From Bacteriovorax sp. UBA1852 (GTDB lineage Bacteria > Bdellovibrionota > Bacteriovoracia > Bacteriovoracales > Bacteriovoracaceae), in assembly GCA_002338505.1 (NCBI GenBank), contig DDIK01000179.1, forward strand, positions 1-56,289: 56,289 nt of DNA, written 5' to 3'. The notes under the pieces were generated by a model that had not been told where the DNA came from, searched no databases, and saw only the letters and a list, made by a program, of their open reading frames with translations. The position numbers and the translations under genes are program-made. Below are positions 24,927 through 33,376 of the stretch, piece by piece. Each line of letters opens with the position of its first letter. Position 1 is the first letter of the stretch.

Positions 24927-25838
24927 ATGAGTGACGATAGCACAATTGTAATCACCGATATTCACAAAGCCTTATCTTCAACTGAAAATGAAGCTGATCA
25001 AAAACCAGCGGCTCTTCTCGTAGTTGGAGGAGAACTTAATGGCACACTTTTTGACCTCGTTGAGCCAGAAGTAATATGTGGAAGAAGTGCAAAGAATTCA
25101 ATTACTTTAGAATTTAATGGAATATCCAGAGAACACTTTAAATTAACAATGACAGAGACATCTTTCACTGTTGAAGATATGGGTTCTCGAAATGGAACTT
25201 ACCTTAATAATGATAAAGTTGAATCTCCAATTGAACTTAGTAAAGGTGACATTATAAAGCTTGGAGCCGTTGCTCTTAAATACCTTCCGAAGGGAGATCC
25301 TGAGCGACTCACTTACGATAAACTTAATCTTGAGGCCAATACAGATCGCCACACAGGTTGTTACAATAAGACTTACTTTAATGGAAAACTTGATCTTGAA
25401 GTAAAGAAATCTAAGGTCACAGGGACTCCACTATCCCTCATTGTTTTTGATCTTGATCACTTTAAGAAATTAAATGATAACTACGGCCATGATGCTGGAG
25501 ACTTTGTCTTAAAAGATATAGCAGAATTGATCAGAAAAAATGGTGTTCGTGAAGACGACGTCTTTGCTCGTTATGGTGGTGAAGAATTTGTCATACTCTT
25601 ACCAAAAACAAATCTTAAACAGTCATATGAAATCGCAGAACGACTTAGAAAGCTTGTTGAATCTCATGACTTCATTTATGACGCAAGCAAACTCCCTGTA
25701 ACGGCCTCAATAGGTGTTGCTGATTATCGCCAAGGTGTCCTCACCGGTACCGACCTTTTTAAAAGAGCTGATGAAGCTGTTTATAAATCAAAAGAAGGTG
25801 GCCGAAACCAAGTTAGCTTTTATAAAGAAGAGCCATAA
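24927..25838 (+). CDS. Diguanylate cyclase with N-terminal FHA domain
   Basis: A 303-residue signalling enzyme. Residues 28-118 form an FHA phosphothreonine-binding domain (CGRSAKNSI, SREHF and RNGTYLNN are its conserved motifs). Residues 135-300 form a GGDEF domain with the active-site loop YGGEEF (217-221), the FDLDHFKKLND metal site and a proper inhibitory I-site R208xxD211 five residues upstream. It should make cyclic-di-GMP, be feedback inhibited, and be steered by a phosphorylated partner, for instance a substrate of a Ser/Thr kinase such as the one at 33368 (inference). There is no membrane segment. AGAGGA precedes the ATG. Confidence 0.93.
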   Translation: MSDDSTIVITDIHKALSSTENEADQKPAALLVVGGELNGTLFDLVEPEVICGRSAKNSITLEFNGISREHFKLTMTETSFTVEDMGSRNGTYLNNDKVESPIELSKGDIIKLGAVALKYLPKGDPERLTYDKLNLEANTDRHTGCYNKTYFNGKLDLEVKKSKVTGTPLSLIVFDLDHFKKLNDNYGHDAGDFVLKDIAELIRKNGVREDDVFARYGGEEFVILLPKTNLKQSYEIAERLRKLVESHDFIYDASKLPVTASIGVADYRQGVLTGTDLFKRADEAVYKSKEGGRNQVSFYKEEP

Positions 25839-25915
25839 AGTATATAGGTGCATTTTGAAACTGGTGTCACTGGGTGGACTGCATGCGTCTAGTACTTAAT
25901 ATCTGACCAAATCAG

Positions 25916-25932
25916 TTGGCTTAATTCTTGCT
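25916..25932 (+). promoter_or_regulatory. Sigma-54 type promoter before a secreted protein
   Basis: TTGGC at 25916-25920 and TTGCT at 25928-25932 have the exact GG-N10-GC spacing. Ten of thirteen defined consensus positions match; the A, C and G after GGC do not. The start site would be near 25943, leaving the GGAGGG ribosome binding site at 25958-25963 and ATG at 25967 in a short leader. Confidence 0.5.
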
Positions 25933-25966
25933 GCTCCAAAGCTATATAAAAATCTTTGGAGGGTTT

Positions 25967-27016
25967 ATGAAAACATTTATGTTGGCGGCTTTGTTCGCCT
26001 CAATCTCAACTTACGCAAATGACTCAAAGCTAGAAGATTCTAATCTCGTTGTTCTAGATCAAACTTTTGAGTCTAAAAAAGTTTTACTTGCAGGCTCAAC
26101 TTATAAAGTAGGAAGTGAAAGGTACTCATACAGTGGGACTTGTTATGATACAGAATATGACACTTATCAAGTGTGTGATTATTCTGATTCAGGATCATCA
26201 TCCGGTGGTAGCTCATCTCACACATCGGGTCGCGGAACAGTCTACCGAGACAGAAGAGATTCTAGAGATAAGTCCTTTGATAAAGGATGCACAACTCACA
26301 CAAGATCTTATTCTGTTCCCTACTCTTGTATTAAGTGGGACACAAGAACTATTGCCATAAGAGACGGTGGGGAATCTCAAGCAAGCTTGAATGTAGTACT
26401 TAAGAATAGTGAAATTCTGAGTACCCCTATTGAGTTTTTCGTTAGTATTGGCGATGGACCAACAACACTTGGAAGAGAGCTTTTACTCAGCGCCGTCTTT
26501 GATTCTGCTTATGAAACGGCCTTAACTGTTAATAAGAAAGAAATATCAGGCGAGCAGAAAACGGATCTTCTTTATAAAATAGAAGGTGAAGTTGAGCTTG
26601 AGGCCATCGATGTAAAACATGCAAAGGTTGCTACTGCTAATTCGCTTGTTTTTGATGAGATCACAAAAGACGGAATCACATTAAGTTTACCTGGTATAAT
26701 TGAAAACACGACTTCTCTCTCTCTAGAGCTCGAGACAGAGAGAAACTACTTCATTCTCTATAGAAAGAAATCACTTCAAAGCTTTGCTCTAAAAGACTTA
26801 GATATGAAAATTGAGGGTGAGAGAACTATTATATCTATCCCATTTAAAAAGATGGAGTATATGAAAAAGAATAAGAACGGTCTTTACCGCTTCAAGACAA
26901 AAGTTAAGTACGACCAAAAGATTGATTATCCAAAAATGTTTCGTAAAGAATCTCGCGAAAGTTCTCAAAAAGTTAGGATAAACTTTAAGAAGAACAAGAT
27001 CACTTTAAAGGAATAA
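25967..27016 (+). CDS. Secreted protein with a low-complexity Ser/Gly/Arg segment, unknown function
   Basis: A 349-residue exported protein. The ATG at 25967 follows GGAGGG by three bases and opens a signal peptide (MKTFMLAALFASISTYA); the frame is open a little upstream but without a start that fits. After an N-terminal stretch comes a Cys- and Tyr-rich region (GTCYDTEYDTYQVCDYS), a Ser/Gly linker, an Arg/Asp-rich run (RDRRDSRDKS), and another two cysteines (KGCTTHT, PYSCIKW). The remaining 230 residues are beta-rich. The four cysteines may pair. No family recognised. It has its own sigma-54-like promoter and terminator, so it is separately regulated. Confidence 0.75.
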   Translation: MKTFMLAALFASISTYANDSKLEDSNLVVLDQTFESKKVLLAGSTYKVGSERYSYSGTCYDTEYDTYQVCDYSDSGSSSGGSSSHTSGRGTVYRDRRDSRDKSFDKGCTTHTRSYSVPYSCIKWDTRTIAIRDGGESQASLNVVLKNSEILSTPIEFFVSIGDGPTTLGRELLLSAVFDSAYETALTVNKKEISGEQKTDLLYKIEGEVELEAIDVKHAKVATANSLVFDEITKDGITLSLPGIIENTTSLSLELETERNYFILYRKKSLQSFALKDLDMKIEGERTIISIPFKKMEYMKKNKNGLYRFKTKVKYDQKIDYPKMFRKESRESSQKVRINFKKNKITLKE

Positions 27017-27035
27017 TATCTAGCAAAGTGTCAAC

Positions 27036-27070
27036 GAGAGCAAGGGAGTATATCCCTTGCCTCTCTTTCT
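27036..27070 (+). terminator. Terminator-like hairpin between the secreted-protein gene and mutL
   Basis: GCAAGGGA (27040-27047) pairs perfectly with TCCCTTGC (27053-27060) around GTATA, extended by GAGA/TCTC with one bulge, and is followed by a T-rich tail (CTCTCTTTCT). Confidence 0.7.
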
Positions 27071-27079
27071 AAAAAGAAT

Positions 27080-27114
27080 GGCCCAGTGATTTAACTTTTG
27101 CTATTATTTGGGCC
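27080..27114 (+). promoter_or_regulatory. mutL start region: extended -10 inside a hairpin abutting the ATG
   Basis: TGCTATTAT (27099-27107) is an extended -10 ending seven bases before the mutL ATG. GGCCCA (27080-27085) can pair with TGGGCC (27109-27114), the six bases touching the ATG. No Shine-Dalgarno is present. If transcription starts at the -10, the mRNA is leaderless; if it starts further upstream, the hairpin would sit on the start. Confidence 0.4.
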
Positions 27115-28830
27115 ATGCAAAGCCACATAGAACTCCTTCCTGAGCACATTATAGATCAAATAAAAGCTGGGGAAGTTGTTGAAAAACCAGCAAATGTTAT
27201 TAAAGAGCTTATTGAGAACTCAATTGACGCGAATGCAAGCGAAGTTAAGATAACAATTAAAAATAACGGACTTGATCTCATTGCCATAGAAGATGATGGC
27301 GATGGTATGAGCTTTGACGATCTCCCTTACGCTTTTTGTCGACATGCTACATCAAAAATTAAAAGATTCGATGATATCTACAAATTAACAACCTTTGGAT
27401 TTAGAGGCGAGGCACTTGCTTCAATCTCGAGTATCTCGAGATTATCATGCCACTCAGCACCGCTTAATAATACAGAAAATGGTGGTAAATATATTGTTCA
27501 TGGTGCTCAACCAATTGAACATTCAAACTACAAACCCACAATGAATGGAACTTCGCTCTATATAAAAGATCTCTTCTACAATACACCTGCTCGCTTGAAA
27601 TTTGTGAGATCAAAGATTAGTGAGAGAAACTCTCTTCGAAGAATTATACATTCATTTATTATAATGAATCCCCAGGTTAAGTTTGTTGTAAACTTTAATG
27701 AAGAAGAAAAAGAAATATTTCAACCCACAGGGGATCAAAGTATTAAGCGGATCGAGCAGGTTTTCTTTCTTAAGAAGAAAAATATCAACAAAGAAATTCT
27801 CACGAGTCAGCGTGAGTACCTTGGAAGTTCAGTTAACTCTTATATTAGTAAGCACTCGACGAAAGGCCACAATGGGAAGCAGCAATTTCTCTTTGTAAAT
27901 AATCGTCTCTTCTCAGATAAGAAAGTACACCAAATAGTCACAAGAAATCTAGAACCAGTTTGGGGCTATGGACAATCTGGTAACTACTTAATTAACATAC
28001 GTGTTCCTGAGAATGAAATAGATGTAAATGTTCACCCAAATAAAATTCTTGTCAAATTTCTAAAAGAGAATGAAGTGTTCTCTCTTGTTTCCGCTTCATT
28101 AAAAGATATTGTAGAAGAACATGAAAAAAAGTTTTTGCAGGGTACATCTCATCAAGAGATGAATTTTGATGATCAGGACCAAGAGTCTTTTCAAAATAAT
28201 TCCTCAGAATCAATTTTAGAGAAGCTTGGAAGATTTAATGATGAGAGTGAAAGTTCTTCGAATCAAAGAAGTTTCTCAAACTCTACAAGCTCCTATGGTC
28301 AAAGTAGCCTCTTCTCTAAGAAGTCTGAACTGCAAATTGATAATCTCGCAGGCATGGTCTTTCTCTTAAAAGATCAAACCGTTACAGATAAGCGTTATCT
28401 TCTTAACATGAATACTGTTATTCATTTCCTCTTAAGTGATTTAAGAAGTAAAGGGCATATAAGAACTCTTCCGCTTTTAATATCTGAGCCCTATGAATTT
28501 AAGCCATTTGAGGGTGAGAATCAGTTATTTAGTGAATTACAAGATCTAGGCTTTGAGCTTGAGAGACTTAATAATGAGACTATTGTTCTTCGCGCTATTC
28601 CTGAAATCTTTGAAAGTTTAAATTATACAAAATTAACGAATATTCTTCTTGAAGAATATCTTAAAAGTAGCTCCATTGAGAAGGCCACTTTTAGTGATAT
28701 CGACCTTGACTCTCGCTTTGTATACGAGCAAGTAAATAGTCTTGGTCTTTCTAAATTAATAGATATTAAATCTATCAAAAGCTTTAAAGAGAAAGATCTT
28801 CTCAAGGTTTTCCATGCCAAGAACAGATAA
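27115..28830 (+). CDS. mutL: DNA mismatch repair protein MutL
   Basis: The N-terminal GHKL ATPase is complete: IKAGEVVEKPANVIKELIENSIDA with catalytic Glu34, DDGDGM, a FRGEALASIS motif, GTSLYIKDLFYNTPAR and QFLFVNNR. A linker rich in Ser/Asn/Gln (about 350-400) leads to a C-terminal dimerisation domain. At 571 residues the length is near normal. The C-terminal domain lacks the DQHAxxE endonuclease motif and the distal zinc motif, so it should have no nicking activity. It matches Mut S substrate recognition and coordinates repair. It overlaps miaA by 17 bases, the classic mutL-miaA arrangement. The start has no Shine-Dalgarno. Confidence 0.92.
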   Translation: MQSHIELLPEHIIDQIKAGEVVEKPANVIKELIENSIDANASEVKITIKNNGLDLIAIEDDGDGMSFDDLPYAFCRHATSKIKRFDDIYKLTTFGFRGEALASISSISRLSCHSAPLNNTENGGKYIVHGAQPIEHSNYKPTMNGTSLYIKDLFYNTPARLKFVRSKISERNSLRRIIHSFIIMNPQVKFVVNFNEEEKEIFQPTGDQSIKRIEQVFFLKKKNINKEILTSQREYLGSSVNSYISKHSTKGHNGKQQFLFVNNRLFSDKKVHQIVTRNLEPVWGYGQSGNYLINIRVPENEIDVNVHPNKILVKFLKENEVFSLVSASLKDIVEEHEKKFLQGTSHQEMNFDDQDQESFQNNSSESILEKLGRFNDESESSSNQRSFSNSTSSYGQSSLFSKKSELQIDNLAGMVFLLKDQTVTDKRYLLNMNTVIHFLLSDLRSKGHIRTLPLLISEPYEFKPFEGENQLFSELQDLGFELERLNNETIVLRAIPEIFESLNYTKLTNILLEEYLKSSSIEKATFSDIDLDSRFVYEQVNSLGLSKLIDIKSIKSFKEKDLLKVFHAKNR

Positions 28831-29779
28831 AGTTATCATCATCTCAGGCGCTACATGCACTGGAAAAACTGATGCAAGTATTATGCTTGCAAAATATCAC
28901 CCTGAAATTAATTTTGAAATTATCAATTTTGATTCTCTACTTTTTTATAAAGATATTAATATAGGAACGGCCAAGCCCACCGACAATGAACTTAAAGAAA
29001 TTAAACATCACCTGGTGAATATCAACTCTATTGATAATGAAATTAACGCTAGTGACTTTGTAGAACTGGCGCAAGAGACAATGCTTTCATTATTAGACAA
29101 AGAAATAACCCCTATTCTTGTTGGAGGCTCTACCTTTTATTTAAGGGCCCTACTTAAAGGGATGTACGAATCAGAATCTACAGATGATACTATTAGAAAT
29201 CATTTTGATAAAATTTACAAAGATGATGGGATAGCACCGATCATTACTTATCTTAAAAATCATGATAAGGAATCACTCGTTCAGATTCATGAAAATGATC
29301 ATTATAGACTCATTAGGGCCTGTGAGTATCATAAACAAACCGGCAATAAGATATCCTTACAAAAAAAGTCTTTCGATCAGATGAATCCATATGACTTTTC
29401 TGAAAATCAGTTCAAAAACATAGACTTTCACCATATCAATTTAACGATTGAAAAAGATCAACATTGGTCATTGATGGAAAGTCGTGCACAAAAGATGATT
29501 GATCTAGGCCTAATTGATGAAGTCAAAGAATTACTAAGTTCAAAGTACTCAGGAAAAGAGAAACCACTTCAGTCCATTGGCTACAAAGAGACCATTCAAT
29601 TTATTAATGGTGAAATAGTGAGCAAAGAAGAGCTCATAGAAAGAATATATATCAATACAAGAAGACTTGCTAAGTCTCAAAAGACATTCTTAAATAAAGT
29701 AACCCCAAAGGTCACTTTTAATTATTTACAACAAAAACAAGAGATCTCCGATAGCGCCCGTCGGTTTTTAAGCGAATAA
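28814..29779 (+). CDS. miaA: tRNA dimethylallyltransferase
   Basis: MiaA transfers a dimethylallyl group to N6 of A37 in tRNAs reading UNN codons. The P-loop is GATCTGKT (residues 11-18), a variant of the usual GPTASGKT. The FDSLLFYKDINIGTAKPT segment carries the catalytic Asp-Ser of the family (usually DSMQVYRGMDIGTAKP), and VGGSTFYLRALLKG and SIGYKE are also typical. Length (321) is normal. The start lies inside the end of mutL, giving coupled translation. The unusual residues in the P-loop and substrate loop are seen directly in the sequence, but the essential Lys and Thr are kept. Confidence 0.93.
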   Translation: MPRTDKVIIISGATCTGKTDASIMLAKYHPEINFEIINFDSLLFYKDINIGTAKPTDNELKEIKHHLVNINSIDNEINASDFVELAQETMLSLLDKEITPILVGGSTFYLRALLKGMYESESTDDTIRNHFDKIYKDDGIAPIITYLKNHDKESLVQIHENDHYRLIRACEYHKQTGNKISLQKKSFDQMNPYDFSENQFKNIDFHHINLTIEKDQHWSLMESRAQKMIDLGLIDEVKELLSSKYSGKEKPLQSIGYKETIQFINGEIVSKEELIERIYINTRRLAKSQKTFLNKVTPKVTFNYLQQKQEISDSARRFLSE

Positions 29780-29859
29780 TCAAAAACTTTCCAAGTAAAA
29801 ATAAAGTGTTATAAATGTTAGAATAGAGATGATTTCTATTTAAAAAAAAGAGTTACTAT

Positions 29860-30723
29860 ATGTCATCAGTAAAAAAAGTTAAAATTATTATAATCTCAGA
29901 TGGAACAGGTGAAACAGCAAAAGCAATGTGCCGAGCAGTCATGACTCAGTTTCCAGATAGAGATGTCTTCTTTACCAGATTTAAAAATGTTAGATCCAAA
30001 GAACAGATTAAATCTATCGTTGATGAGGCGGCTATTCATCATGATCTCATCATTCATACAATTGTAACTAGTGAACTTAGAGAGTATATAACTGAGATCT
30101 CAAGAATCTCCCATGTTCGTACACTCGATCTTATTGGACCTGTACTAACAACTTTTTCAAATTACTTTGAACAAGAACCAAATTCAGTGCCAGGACTTCT
30201 GCACCAAGTGAATAATGAGTACTTTGATAGAGTTGCAGCAATGGAATTCACCCTCAATCATGATGATGGAAGAAATGTAAATACACTACACCTAGCGGAT
30301 GTCATCCTTGTAGGTATTTCAAGAACTTCTAAAACACCACTATCTGTCTATCTCTCACAGCATGGAATTAAAGTTGTCAACATTCCTATTATAATGGGGC
30401 AAGACCTCCCTGAAGAATTATTTAAAATTGATCAGCGTAAAGTCTTTGCTCTCACAATAGACCCTGAGGCGTTACACACCATAAGAAGAAATAGACTTAC
30501 CCGCCTAGGAGCTGAACAACACACTGGAGACTACGCTGATAATTCAAAAGTCTCTGAAGAGATTGAATGGGCGAATGATATCTTTAAGAAGAATAAGAGA
30601 TGGCCTGTGTTTAATGTAACAGATAAAGCATTAGAGGAAACAGCTGCTGATATTATGAAACTTTTGACAATGAGAAAGAATAATATATTTAAGCAAGAAA
30701 TGAGTGAGGAAGACACTGAATAA
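29860..30723 (+). CDS. PEP synthase/PPDK regulatory protein (bifunctional kinase/pyrophosphorylase, DUF299)
   Basis: A 287-residue member of the family that phosphorylates (with ADP) and dephosphorylates a threonine of PEP synthase or pyruvate-phosphate dikinase, switching gluconeogenic flux. The hallmark N-terminus IIISDGTGETAKAMCRAV and the P-loop-like VGISRTSKTPLSVYL with following VVNIPIIMG are present. Whether it acts on PpsA or PpdK is not decided because neither gene is in the window. A weak AAAGAG lies upstream of the ATG. The last base of its TAA is the first base of the next ATG (TAATG), so it is coupled to the PRC/MgtE_N gene. Confidence 0.92.
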   Translation: MSSVKKVKIIIISDGTGETAKAMCRAVMTQFPDRDVFFTRFKNVRSKEQIKSIVDEAAIHHDLIIHTIVTSELREYITEISRISHVRTLDLIGPVLTTFSNYFEQEPNSVPGLLHQVNNEYFDRVAAMEFTLNHDDGRNVNTLHLADVILVGISRTSKTPLSVYLSQHGIKVVNIPIIMGQDLPEELFKIDQRKVFALTIDPEALHTIRRNRLTRLGAEQHTGDYADNSKVSEEIEWANDIFKKNKRWPVFNVTDKALEETAADIMKLLTMRKNNIFKQEMSEEDTE

Positions 30724-32066
30724 TGAGCAGCTTAAACATCTTTAGCAACTTCGATGAAGTTTCAGTTCACTTCTCTTCCTGTATAGGAAGTAAAGTCTTA
30801 GGTAGAGATGGAGTGAGCCTAGGGAAAGTTTGTGACCTCTTTGTTGACTATGAAGATCTCTATCCTCTAGTCATTGCGATTCAGTATAAGCGAAATGGGC
30901 AATTATTCTATGCTAACTGGGAAAGTGTTGAGAATTTTTCTTATCATGAGATCAAGATAAAGAACGATGCACCTGAAGGACAAAGTAGGACCTTTCCTAA
31001 GCAGGAAAATGAAAAGTCTATAACGAGTATTCTTGCCAATCAATTCACTGAAGCTATTGAATATCCTCCGATTGGAAAGATTGTTCTAGATCGTCAAATT
31101 GTGGATACTTCAGGCAAGAAAGTTGTTCGCGTCAACGACATTCAATTGATCAAGGTTGGACAACACTTAAGAGTTACTCATGCTGAAATAGGTGTCAGGT
31201 CTATGATCAGAAGACTTGGCTACGAGAAGCTCGTCGACAAAACAATAAGTTTATTTCGACCAAATTCTCACTACCTCAAAAAATCACAACTCATAAACTG
31301 GAAATATGTACACGCTATTCCCAGTAGAAATATTCATAAGAATGTAAAATTAAATCTCTCAAATGATGATATTAAGAGCATTCACCCTGCGGACTTAGCA
31401 GATATTCTCGAAGACTTAGATAGCTTTGGTAGAGAAACAATATTCTCTAAATTAGATCTGCAAACCAAGGCAGACACACTCACTGAAATTGATGAAGAAA
31501 TCCTCCCCTCTCTAATAAATGAAGACAACCTTGATGAAGCGGCTAAAATTATTGAAGAGATGGATGCTGATGATGCCGTTGATGTACTTCATGAACTTGA
31601 TGAAAGAAAAGCTCAACTGATTATTGAAAACATCAAAGACTCAGAACAAAAAGAAGAAGTTCGAGAGCTCCTCGAATATGAAGCCAATGTCGCCGGTGGA
31701 ATTATGTCTAATGAGTATTTTGAAATAGATATAGAGGATACGAAGAACTCTATCCTTGAACGAATACCAAAGGTATTTGATGAGGTTGAGACTGTAAATG
31801 ACCTCTATATAGTTGATAAAGAATATCAGTTTTTAGGTATGCTAACCTTGGGAGAACTCCTCTCATACTCTGATAATGTAAACATTAGAGATGTTATGCA
31901 AGAGCAAGATATCATCTCTCTTGGACCTGATGCTCACTGGAAAGATGTAGCCGAATATATGAATAAGTATAATCTTTTTAACATACCTATTATAGAAAAT
32001 GGTGAATTACTCGGCGTTGTTTCCGTCGATGATATTCTTCCGTATTTATTAAATGAGAAGAGTTAA
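30723..32066 (+). CDS. PRC-barrel / MgtE N-domain / CBS-pair cytosolic protein
   Basis: A 447-residue soluble protein without membrane helices. Two PRC-barrel-like units (about 18-75 and 115-165; LGRDGVSLGKVCDLFV and GKIVLDRQIVDTSGKKV) are followed by an MgtE-type N-domain of helical repeats at about 205-315 (IHPADLADILEDL, MDADDAVDVLHELDE). A CBS pair follows at about 325-445 ending GVVSVDDILPYLL. In MgtE this N-domain plus CBS module is the cytosolic Mg2+ sensor that gates the channel; here the membrane pore is missing. Translation is coupled to the upstream regulator (TAATG). The NRAMP-type gene follows 29 bases downstream, suggesting a sensor-transporter pair. Confidence 0.88.
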   Translation: MSSLNIFSNFDEVSVHFSSCIGSKVLGRDGVSLGKVCDLFVDYEDLYPLVIAIQYKRNGQLFYANWESVENFSYHEIKIKNDAPEGQSRTFPKQENEKSITSILANQFTEAIEYPPIGKIVLDRQIVDTSGKKVVRVNDIQLIKVGQHLRVTHAEIGVRSMIRRLGYEKLVDKTISLFRPNSHYLKKSQLINWKYVHAIPSRNIHKNVKLNLSNDDIKSIHPADLADILEDLDSFGRETIFSKLDLQTKADTLTEIDEEILPSLINEDNLDEAAKIIEEMDADDAVDVLHELDERKAQLIIENIKDSEQKEEVRELLEYEANVAGGIMSNEYFEIDIEDTKNSILERIPKVFDEVETVNDLYIVDKEYQFLGMLTLGELLSYSDNVNIRDVMQEQDIISLGPDAHWKDVAEYMNKYNLFNIPIIENGELLGVVSVDDILPYLLNEKS

Positions 32067-32095
32067 ATATTTTTTAAGCAAGATGAGCAATTTTA

Positions 32096-33376
32096 ATGAC
32101 CGACGTTAAAGATAAAATTGAGAAATATAATATCCCACCTTATTTCAAAAAGGTCTTGATCTTATTAACAATTGTAGGCCCAGGCCTAATAACTGCAAAT
32201 ATTGATAATGATGCCGGAGGTATAGCAACCTACTCTCTTGCTGGAGCACAAACTGGCTTTCGTCTACTATGGACACTTATCCCTATAACTATAGCGCTTA
32301 TTATGGTTCAAGAAATGTCAGCAAGAATGGGGATTGTATCAGGCAAGGGCTTAGCGGATTTAATAAGAGAAAAGTTTGGATTGAAGGTGACTTTTTATAC
32401 CCTCATATTTCTTATCTTTGCGGATCTTGGAAATACCATGGCCGAATTTGCAGGAATTGCCTCTGCAGGAGAGATCTTTGGAATATCAAAATACATATCA
32501 GTTCCGATAAGCTCTTTATTTGTTTGGCTTCTTATATTAAAAGGTGATTATAAGATCGTGGAACGTGTATTTCTCGTCGGGTGCACGGTGTACCTATCAT
32601 ATATAATTTCTGGTTTTATGATGAAACCTGACTGGCTAGCAATAGCCAAAGCTACTTTTCTTCCTGATGTCACAGCGATCTCCATGAAAGACATGCCTAT
32701 ACTTGTAGGACTCGTCGGGACTTCGATCACACCTTGGATGCAATTCTATATTCAATCTGCAGTTGTAGAAAAGGGCATAAAAGTTAAGCACCTATTCGAA
32801 TCGAAAATCGATATTATTGTGGGATGCACTTTTATGGTTACTGTCACAATGTTTATTATTATTTGCTGTGCTGTTAATTTACATGGTGCTGGCCTTGTCA
32901 TAAATGATGCAAAAGATGCTGCTTTAGCATTAAGACCACTTGCAGGAGACTTTTCAACGATTCTATTTGGGATAGGACTACTTAACGCATCTATTTTTGC
33001 AGCGGCCCTACTACCTCTAGCGGCAAGCTATTATGTCTGCGAAGGCCTTGGTTGGGAGTCTGGAGTTGATAAATCTTTTGAAGAAGCACCACATTTCTTC
33101 ACTATCTTCACATCACTTATTATTATTGCTGCTGTGATAGTACTTATACCAAATATCAATTTATTTAAGATATTGATCTGGTCGCAAGTCGCAAACGGTG
33201 TTCTCATTCCAATTATACTTTTATACATATTAAATCTCTGTAATGATCCAGATATCATGGGAGAATATACAAATACGAAAATGTATAATTTTATAAGTTA
33301 TGGTATTATTTTATTAATGGTACTTATCAACGGTGCACTAATCTACTTTGAAGCGATAAGGCCGTTATTAGAGTAA
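32096..33376 (+). CDS. Atypical NRAMP-family divalent cation transporter (probably Mg2+ type)
   Basis: A 426-residue transporter with about 11 helices. The first helix has GPGLITANIDNDAGG, where canonical NRAMP has GPG...DPGN; Asp39 is retained but the Asn becomes Gly42. The helix-6 metal site, normally MPH, reads T210-P211-W212, so the metal-binding Met and His are missing. Loss of this Met is expected to abolish preference for Mn2+/Fe2+ over Mg2+/Ca2+, and related NRAMP homologues transport Mg2+. With the MgtE_N/CBS protein just upstream, Mg2+ uptake is the best guess, but Mn2+ is not excluded. Only a weak ribosome binding site is seen. The 3' end overlaps the convergent kinase gene by nine bases. 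Confidence 0.88.
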   Translation: MTDVKDKIEKYNIPPYFKKVLILLTIVGPGLITANIDNDAGGIATYSLAGAQTGFRLLWTLIPITIALIMVQEMSARMGIVSGKGLADLIREKFGLKVTFYTLIFLIFADLGNTMAEFAGIASAGEIFGISKYISVPISSLFVWLLILKGDYKIVERVFLVGCTVYLSYIISGFMMKPDWLAIAKATFLPDVTAISMKDMPILVGLVGTSITPWMQFYIQSAVVEKGIKVKHLFESKIDIIVGCTFMVTVTMFIIICCAVNLHGAGLVINDAKDAALALRPLAGDFSTILFGIGLLNASIFAAALLPLAASYYVCEGLGWESGVDKSFEEAPHFFTIFTSLIIIAAVIVLIPNINLFKILIWSQVANGVLIPIILLYILNLCNDPDIMGEYTNTKMYNFISYGIILLMVLINGALIYFEAIRPLLE

